The notes below the pieces were generated by a model. That model saw nothing but the letters and a program-made list of their open reading frames with translations. It did no database searches and was not told the origin of the DNA. From Ornithodoros turicata (lineage: Eukaryota > Arthropoda > Arachnida > Ixodida > Argasidae): DNA of 64,000 nucleotides. Made by a program: the position numbers and the translations under genes. The stretch spans positions 49,890,841 through 49,954,840 of the forward strand of contig NC_088206.1 of NCBI RefSeq assembly GCF_037126465.1, written 5' to 3'. Shown here one piece after another: positions 56,931 through 64,000 of this stretch (position 1 is its first letter; each line of letters begins with the position of its first letter).

Positions 56931-57271
56931 CACTAAAGCATCTGGAGAGCAAAAATATACAATAAAAAGGAAATACTGTAAAAGTGGTGAATTTCGCGGT
57001 CTTAACAATTCGCGAATTTGTGTGGAAGCACATTTCGGGAATATTTTGCGGGACCTTAATTTCGCGAATTTGTGTGAAAGCGGAAATTGCGGGATCAGGG
57101 ACATCGGGGGTTCATGACACTGCTGGCAGTGTTATAAAACCTCTACATGTTAACTGGCTTATAGAGGCTTACCGTGAACTCCAATCCCGCGACAATGACA
57201 GTACGTGCTAGTTTTGTGAGAGCAGGCATCTGCAATGCCAAGTGATACACTTTCAGAACAGAACTTCACCT

Positions 57272-57470
57272 CATAGCACGTTGTGCGCTAACCACTGCCA
57301 AGAATGATAGGGTTATCGCTTCTGATTTGAAGAGAGAGGGGGCGTACACCTTTTTGTAGCAATTATCTACAAATTGCTACAAAAAGGTGTACACCCCCCC
57401 CCCCCCTCGCTCTTCGCATCAGAAGCAGTAACCCTATCATTCGTGGCAATGGTTGGTGGACAACGTGCTA
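57272..57470. repeat. Long hairpin of about 95-bp arms
   Basis: Left arm segments AATGATAGGGTTATCGCTTC, GTACACCTTTTTGTAGCAATT and TAGCACGTTG recur as complements on the right in mirrored order, with a loop of only about 8 nt (57364-57372). A C run of 14 (57398-57411) is matched by a shorter G run on the left. Probably a small foldback MITE. Confidence 0.8.
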
Positions 57471-58222
57471 TGTTCTGAGAGTCTACAGTATGCGAATAGA
57501 CAACTGATGTTGAACTGGCGTTTCAGTTATAGCAGCGTGAGACAGAAATTTGCAGTTGAATATGAAATTTTGATGTTTACTGTTTCTCAAAAAAACTAGC
57601 CATATTCGCATTCTCTGGGGTCTAGAGCTTCTGACCTGTAAATGCAGAATGGACCTAGCTGGGGTAAGGCAAACACAGAACAAGAAATTAAAAAATGCAG
57701 ATTGTCTCACCTTGCCCCAACCCTCGGGGCAAGACGAGACATCGTGTGGGGCAAGATGAGACACGCCGCGGTAATGAACTATACAAATTAGTTTTTGCAA
57801 TCCAAGCAGACAAAGTGCAAGACAAGAGCAACCACGACCTACTAGATTATAACGACCATGTCACAATCAGCAACCCCTATGAGGAGCCCGTCCGCACGAT
57901 CCGCCAGGGTTGCTACTCATCGGCACTGCACGATTAGACGATGGAAATTTGAATTCTGAACGCGCAGAAGCGTATGTACGACTACCGTAGCAGTAGCAGA
58001 CGACAGCGATAGCTCCTATGAAAACGCGTAGAATGATGATGATAATCAACCTCAGAATAAAACATCTGTGGAACATCCACCGCTTGTACAGAAATACTAA
58101 GGTAAGCTGAAGTACAAAGTATTGTAGAAGTTGAGGAAGCAATAACTGGGACGATGAGAAGATAGCTTCCAAAAATGCGGCGCTGGGAAGGGGTGCCCAC
58201 GACATGGTCGTTATAATCTAAA

Positions 58223-60388
58223 GCTTTTTCCGCCGTTATTAATCCTCTTGTCGTACATTTTAATCCTTATATACCATGACATTTAATCCTTTTGCCATCC
58301 GAATTAATCATGCTTTCATTAATTTTAATCCCCATTTCACATAATTTAATCCATTTCTCATGCAATTGACTACGTGACTATGTGTGGGCTACGTGACTTT
58401 TTTTGTATTTTGGGTCAATTCCCATGTCTACGGGTATTGCCCATGTTTTTCATTATTACACAGTTTTCTGCACAGTAATGGGATACTGTGGGACTGTCAA
58501 TCGCAATTACGATATTGTGGTACTATTCCCATGTCAATGGGTATTACCCATGCGTCTACTTAAAAACGCGAATTTCTGTACTCTAATGGGATACTGTGGG
58601 ACTGTGTATCTGGCCTACGTTATGGTGGGACTATTCCCATGGGTGTGGGTATTCCCCATGGTTTTCAATAAAAACGTGAGTTTTTGCGCTCTAATGGGAT
58701 ACTCCGGGTCTGTCAATCTGGATTATGATAGTGTGGGAGTATTTCCACGTCTACTGGTCTTACCCATGCTTTTCATTCAAAATACGGGTTTCTGCACTGT
58801 AAGGGATACTGTGGGGCTGTCTATGTGGATCACTGTATCCCAATACAGGGCAAAACCAGCATATTTAATGACAAGCTTGGGTAATACCTGCACACATGGG
58901 AATAGTCCCACAATATCCTAAACCAGATAGAGTCCCACTGTATCCGGCTATACTGCAGAAACCCGCATTTTGAATAAAAAGCATGGGTAATAACTATAGA
59001 CAAGGAAATAGTGCCACAATATCGTAATCCAGATTGACGGACCCGCAGTATCCTATTACAGTGCAAGGAACTGCGTTTTTAATGGGAAGCGAGGGGAATA
59101 TCCCATATGCATATAGTCCCAATATAGCGTAATCAAGATCGACAGTCCCGCAGTATCCCATTATGGAGCGGAAGCCCACACATTTTATGAAAAGCATCGG
59201 TAATACCCTCACACATGGGAGTGGTCCCACAATATCGTACTCAAGGTTGACGGTCCCACAGTATCCCATTACGGTACAGAAACTCGTATTTTGAATGAAA
59301 AGCATGCGTAATACCCGTAGAATGGAAATAGAGCCAGAATATAGTAATCGATATTCACAGTCCAACAGTATCCCATTATAGTACAGAAACCCGCACTTTG
59401 AATGGAAAGCATGATTAATACCCGTGTAGACATGGGTATAGTTGCAGGATATCGTAATCCAGATAGACAGTCCCACAGTATCCCATTACAGTGCAGAAAT
59501 CCGCATTTTTGACGAAAAGCATGGGTAATACCCGAAGACATGGGAATAGTCCCACAATATCGTAATCCAGATAGACGGTGCCGCAGTATCCCATTACAGA
59601 GCTGAAACCTGCATTTTTAATGGCAAGCATGGGTAATACCCGTAGACATGGGAGTAGTGCCACAATAACGTAGTCCAGATACACAGACCCACAGTATCCC
59701 ATTACAGTGCAGAAACCCCCGTTTTTAATTAGAAGCATGGGTAATACCCGTAGACACCGGCATAGTCCCACTATGTCGTAATCCAGATACAGTCGCACAG
59801 TATTCCATTAGAGTGCAGATACCCGCATTTTGAATGAAAAGCATGGGTACCCATTGACATGGGAATAGTACCACAATATCGTAATTGCAATTGACAGTCC
59901 CACAGTATCCCATTACTGTGCAGAAACCCGCATGTTTAATGAAAAGCATGCGGAATACCCGTAGACGCCCTTATAGACCCCGGATATCGTAGTCAAGATC
60001 GACAGTACCACAGTATCCCATTACAGTGCAAAAACCTGCATATCTAATGAAAAGCATGGGTAAAACTCGTAGACATGGGAATAGTCCCACAATACCATAA
60101 TCCAAATTGACAGTCCCACAGTATCCCATTATGGTGCAGAAACCCACATTAATAATGAAAAACATGTGCAATACCCGTAGACATGGGAATTGTCCCAAAA
60201 TACAAAAAAAAGGTCACGTAGCCCACACATAGTCACGTGGATTAAATTGCATGAGGAATGGATTAAATTATGTGAAATGAGGATTATAATTAATGGAAGC
60301 AGGATTAATTCGGATGGCAAAAGGATTAAATGTCATGGTATAAGGATTAAAATGTACGACAAGAGGATTAATAACGGTGGGAAAAGCC
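58223..60388. mobile_element. Foldback element built from inverted arrays of a 108-bp repeat
   Basis: 2166 bp. The outer inverted repeats are about 200 bp (left GCTTTTTCCGCCGTTATTAA, right its near complement) and contain AATCC-rich motifs. Inside, a roughly 108-bp unit with GGGATACTGTGGGACTGT and ATGGGAATAGTCCCACAATA is tandemly repeated: 4 units in one orientation (markers 58479, 58588, 58696, 58803), then 12 in the opposite one (58942 to 60124, spacing 105-110). The switch lies at about 58840-58930. This architecture recalls the Drosophila FB elements, whose long inverted repeats are also tandem arrays. No transposase. No target duplication established. Confidence 0.85.
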
Positions 60389-60750
60389 GTTGTAGGTCGT
60401 GTGAGCAACGCGTCTTTGAGACAGGCGGCGTCGAGCAAAAAATGTTGTGTCTTGCCCCGTGTGTATCTTGCTCCACCTTACCCTAAGTTGGTTTGTCTTT
60501 GTGGAGCTCATAGCGTCGCGAATTCCAATGCCCATAGTTTTTCATCCCCGCTACCTATATTTCGCGGAACCTTAATTTCCCGAAAAAAGTTCGATCATAA
60601 AATTTGCAAAAATTAAGTCCTCGCAAAAATTTCTACTTTTACAGTATGCAATATTGTCATAAAACTTAACATCAGCTAGTGCAGTGCTGGAGAATTTACG
60701 GAATATGGCAGGACATTTGAAGCACTTGGATTACTTTCATTCCATTGAGG

Positions 60751-62200
60751 TCATCATTAAGGCCCCAGTTTTTCGGTAATTCCGCGAAATATCGTGGAAT
60801 CCTTCGTTTGGCCCGGAATTTCACGGAATCTCTTATTTTTAGGGTTGTGCGGATATTCGAGTTCTCGAATTCGAATAAAATATCAATCACTCGAAGTATT
60901 TCATTCGCGAATCAAATACCCAATATTTGGATTTCCGAATACAGTTGAACCTCTATATAACGAATTTGTAAATGATGACTCTTTGTTTCGTTAAATCGGA
61001 GATATTCGTTAAATGGAACACGCCAAGTTAAACGAAGATGGCCGCCGCACTACCAGCGCCGCGCGTTCCGCAAAACGTCATTTGTCATGAAACAGGTACT
61101 AAGGTAAGAAGGGCACAAAATATCAAGCTTTATTCATTACATAATGCTAGGTAACACGTAATTTGTGCACAGTGTCGCTCTGAGCGTTCATTACCTTCGT
61201 AACTCCGGATGAACCTCGACTGCTTTTTCCTACGCGCTCGCGTATCGAAGTTTCTTTGGTTCACTTTCACTCATGACGTCCGGAAAGAACAATAGTACGC
61301 CGCCGAAAAGAACGAGAAATGGGTACATGTCGCGTAGACGCCTGCGCCGATGGAACCATGAACGGCAGCGGCATCATGCCCATCAGCATTAGCGGCGCGA
61401 ACAAAACAAAAGTAATGAAAAGGCACAAAATCACAACGTACTGTCGTCGTCATCAACACAAGCAGATAAGACTTCGCGAGGCGTGAGCAAAAAATGTCAG
61501 CAATGCGTGTTTTCATGTCCGAAAACGGGTGCGAAGAGAGCCTCGCGCCGGCGCGACGCACCGTCGCCCGTCGCGGCGCGCAGCATCGGCGCACCGATTA
61601 CCGGCAGAGGCGAAGCACACGTCGGCACGTTCGCGCCCCCAGCACGTGACAACCGAAGTAACCAACGAAAACTCGCGTAAAACCAACGGAGAAGGAAAGT
61701 TTCTCCTCCTTTTCTTTGTGGTTAAGGGGTAAAGACACGCGCAGGAGAGCCCGGGGACTTCGTTAAATAGAGGTGACCAAACGAACGTATTTCGTTAAAT
61801 CGAGCTCAAAAATACATTGGCGTCTATGGGGACGCGCTCGTGCAACGGAAATTTTTCGTTAAACGGAGGATTTCGTTAAATGGACGTTCGTTATTGAGAG
61901 GTTCAACTGTATCCAACTATTCGCAGAATATGAACGACACCTCCCGAAGGTGGGCTTCACCTGACGCTTTCCTGCATGCGGTGAAGCCTGCTTTACGAAA
62001 TTGCCAATGCTGCAGGACCAACACGGACAGATTGTAGTCTAGCTTAAGATAACGTTAGCCCAAGTTTATTGTGCATACTCCGCCTGAGGAAGGGGCGGCG
62101 TCGCTCCCGTGTGCAGTTTAGCGGTGGCAGTGGGGGATTTTGATTTGATGTTTGGGAGTTTTCCTTTCAAGGCTTTCAAGACTCTTAAGAGGGCATACCA
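60751..62200. mobile_element. Inverted relative of the 31850-33795 element (family C included)
   Basis: It starts TCATCATTAAGGCCCCAG, the complement of the right end of 31850-33795. A family C terminus follows (TAGGGTTGTGCGGATATTCG at 60840) and, after the nested element 60942-61909, family C interior (61920-62185: GGTGGGCTTCACCTGACGCT, AGCTTAAGATAACGTTAGCC). The right boundary is not resolved. Non-coding. Confidence 0.65.
60942..61909. mobile_element. Pogo-like element with CAGTTGAACCTC ends
   Basis: 968 bp, TA on both sides (60940-60941, 61910-61911), inverted ends CAGTTGAACCTCTATATAAC and GAGAGGTTCAACTG. Repeated TTCGTTAAA motifs occur near both ends. No transposase frame. Nested in family C sequence. 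Confidence 0.85.
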
Positions 62201-64000
62201 GCTCTCCGTCCCAATGTATTTGCTGTGGAACAGTTTTTATGCTTTTTCTCGCTAACCACCGCACAGATTTTGACGTGGGTGGTTTCATCATAAAGAGGAA
62301 GACGAGATAAGAGAATTATGCTACTAGATTTCTCATACATGTCGTATGTATTTTACGGCGACGTCAAGAATGCGAAAAAAATAGACAATTTTTCTCCTCC
62401 CTCTTTGAACAGGTTTTTATTAAACTTCTATAGCCATTTCGAAAAAACTTTCCATTTACTTTCTCTGGAAATATTTCAGGAATCGATAGACATCAAATTT
62501 ATATGTCTACCACTTTATGTTTTTATAAAAAAGCATGAAATGTGAGTACGGATAAATACTGTCTCAAAGCCCCATAAACCGCGTCATTCTGTGTCGCCCT
62601 CTAGCCGTAGCACAGGAAAAACCGCGCGGAACATTTTGACCGTATCCATCCGCCGACCATGCGGCGCGCACGTGCACTGTACTGCTCCCTCTCTCCTCTT
62701 TACTTTCATGGACAGCTGACTTGGGGACCAGAACAAAAGCTTACTTATCTGCTCGTAAAGGGATCATCGTCAGCCATCATTGTCGTGGCCCGTGTAAGAG
62801 ACCACCGAGACCAATAAACCTCTTCTTTTTTCGGTGCGCTTATAGAGAAGTGAGATGAGTTTATTAGCTTCACATTAAACGTCAATTTGCTCGATTTTGC
62901 CGTTTCGGGTTTGTGCTTACTCAGTCAACTGTCTCATAAGGCTAACGAGAATCTCTTGTATTTACGGTTAGTGGAAGGTCGACTTCACAAACATTCCAGT
63001 AATGTTCAACAGGACTGCCCTGTAATGTTTGTTATGTTGAAACAGCCAGCAAGCGGATTACACACAGATAAATGTTTCTTAGGATAACGGCACTTAGAAC
63101 TGCAGCTTTATTTGTTGTTTCTCTTTCTTTCTTTTATTGATCGATTTATTTTTATTTTTATTTATCTTTATTATTATTTTTTTTTTTTTTCATGAACGCT
63201 CCACGTGAACCAATAAGAAAAATCGATCAAGCGGCTGCTGCACAATTATTTCCGCCCACGCAATGAGCAACAGTCTTTTCCGGAACCCAAATTCACGTTC
63301 GCGAAGCAAGGAAAACCAACGACAACCAACGACAGCGATGGGGGAGGGGTGATATATTTATTAGACGAAAAGGAAAAAAAAAACGGGCTAAAGGTCACCT
63401 AAACGGGACGTCGGCTTGCTATTCCGGAAATACATAAATAAATAAAATTAAGAAATAAGAGAGAAATGAAACGGACGCGACGGAACAGCACGTTAGTTAG
63501 TTGATTATTAGGTTAGTAAAAGTTCGGTGTTTGCATTTTCATGTTCAGGTTGGTCTAAGTGGGCCTTGGCAGTTTCCGTGCAGAAATAGCCACATAACAT
63601 TTATTTACAGTAGTTTATTTTTCAAGGGGGACTTCGATCACGTTATTTTGAGATACGGCCAATTTTTCGATACTAGTTCCCTGGATTTTCCATCTTTCGA
63701 CAATCCTTGCTAGTTGCACGTTGGATGACCCAAAACCTGTACCCGTCTGTCTTTGGACGGCGAACAAAGGGAGGCCTTCTGAGGAAGATAAGAAAAAGCT
63801 CTGGGTCGCTGGGGATTCTCCGCTGAACTAGTGTCTACGCTGAACGAAAGGTCTGGTGTAATGTGAAGTACCCTGTGAAAACCAAGGAGTGTCTAAAAAT
63901 ATAATACTGAAGTTTCCGGGTAATAATCAGCGCATTATGAGACGAAAATCGTGCTCCGAGACCTCGTCGCGCGTCAAGTTCCTTTCATTTTATCTTGTTC
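62201..64000. other. End of window, presumed GCC1 intron
   Basis: A T-rich stretch lies at 63110-63190 and a short GC-richer block at 62590-62700. No GCC1 exon, no other coding sequence and no paired transposon ends were recognised. Confidence 0.4.

Larger units (their letters stand above)
56976..60644. mobile_element. Outer pogo-like element with CTGTAAAAGTGG ends
   Basis: The ends CTGTAAAAGTGG and CTACTTTTACAG are inverted and flanked by TA (56974-56975, 60645-60646). Sub-terminal AATTTCGCG motifs occur at both ends. It resembles 22911-25359. It contains the hairpin 57272-57470, a GGGGCAAGA-rich segment pair (57705-57765 and 60440-60486) and the foldback element 58223-60388. A plain pogo interior is absent. 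Confidence 0.7.

Noticed and set aside
57120..57215. Possible small exon (AYRELQSRDN motif) that could continue GCC1
   Set aside because: Coiled-coil-like wording is short, the phase does not fit the exon 9 donor cleanly, and it lies inside transposon sequence next to a hairpin.
58403..59949. Several long open frames over the foldback array, on both strands
   Set aside because: They are the same 36-residue peptide repeated because the DNA unit is 108 bp. Not listed as genes; the selection test is given as a finding.

Overview
The window reads as intron-rich, repeat-saturated arthropod nuclear DNA. A chelicerate, and most likely a hard tick, is my inference from the animal gene set, the short exons in kilobase introns and the density of nested hAT, Tc1/mariner, pogo and TTAA-type elements. 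The species cannot be fixed from sequence alone. There is no sign of bacterial organisation, CRISPR arrays or operons.

Layout. (1) 1-5540 is a graveyard of retroelements on the minus strand: a BEL/Pao pol fragment, then a broken Ty3/gypsy element (RNase H start, RT, protease, gag) cut by later DNA-transposon insertions. (2) 6539-12217 holds four exons of a NUDT14-like UDP-sugar diphosphatase on the minus strand. Its first intron carries a dead mariner and a MITE, and its 3' exons lie outside the window. (3) 13029-16257 is a compact histone group: H4 (-), H2A (-), H2B (+), each intronless and each followed by an AATAAA signal. (4) 16742-36116 is a complete nine-exon WDR74 gene (+), whose introns are filled with nested transposons. 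(5) 36135-45238 is a complete four-coding-exon DMAC2 (ATP5SL) gene (-), convergent with WDR74; its poly(A) signal sits 19 bp past the WDR74 stop. One DMAC2 intron holds a 4.1 kb hAT element that itself contains a giant foldback MITE. (6) 46526 to the right edge is the 5' part of GCC1 (GCC88 golgin, +): nine coding exons are seen to 54792, and the GRIP domain is not in the window. The last intron, more than 9 kb, holds a large foldback element made of inverted arrays of a 108-bp repeat.

The host genes are unrelated housekeeping functions: nucleotide-sugar metabolism, chromatin, 60S ribosome biogenesis, complex I assembly and Golgi tethering. No pathway links them. Exon borders were set by eye from splice signals, reading-frame phase and recalled similarity to the human proteins. 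All coding phases of WDR74, DMAC2 and the GCC1 exons join without a frameshift. I found no convincing new gene system. The most unusual structures are the foldback element at 58223-60388, the multi-level transposon nests with readable target-site duplications, and the polyadenylated histone trio.
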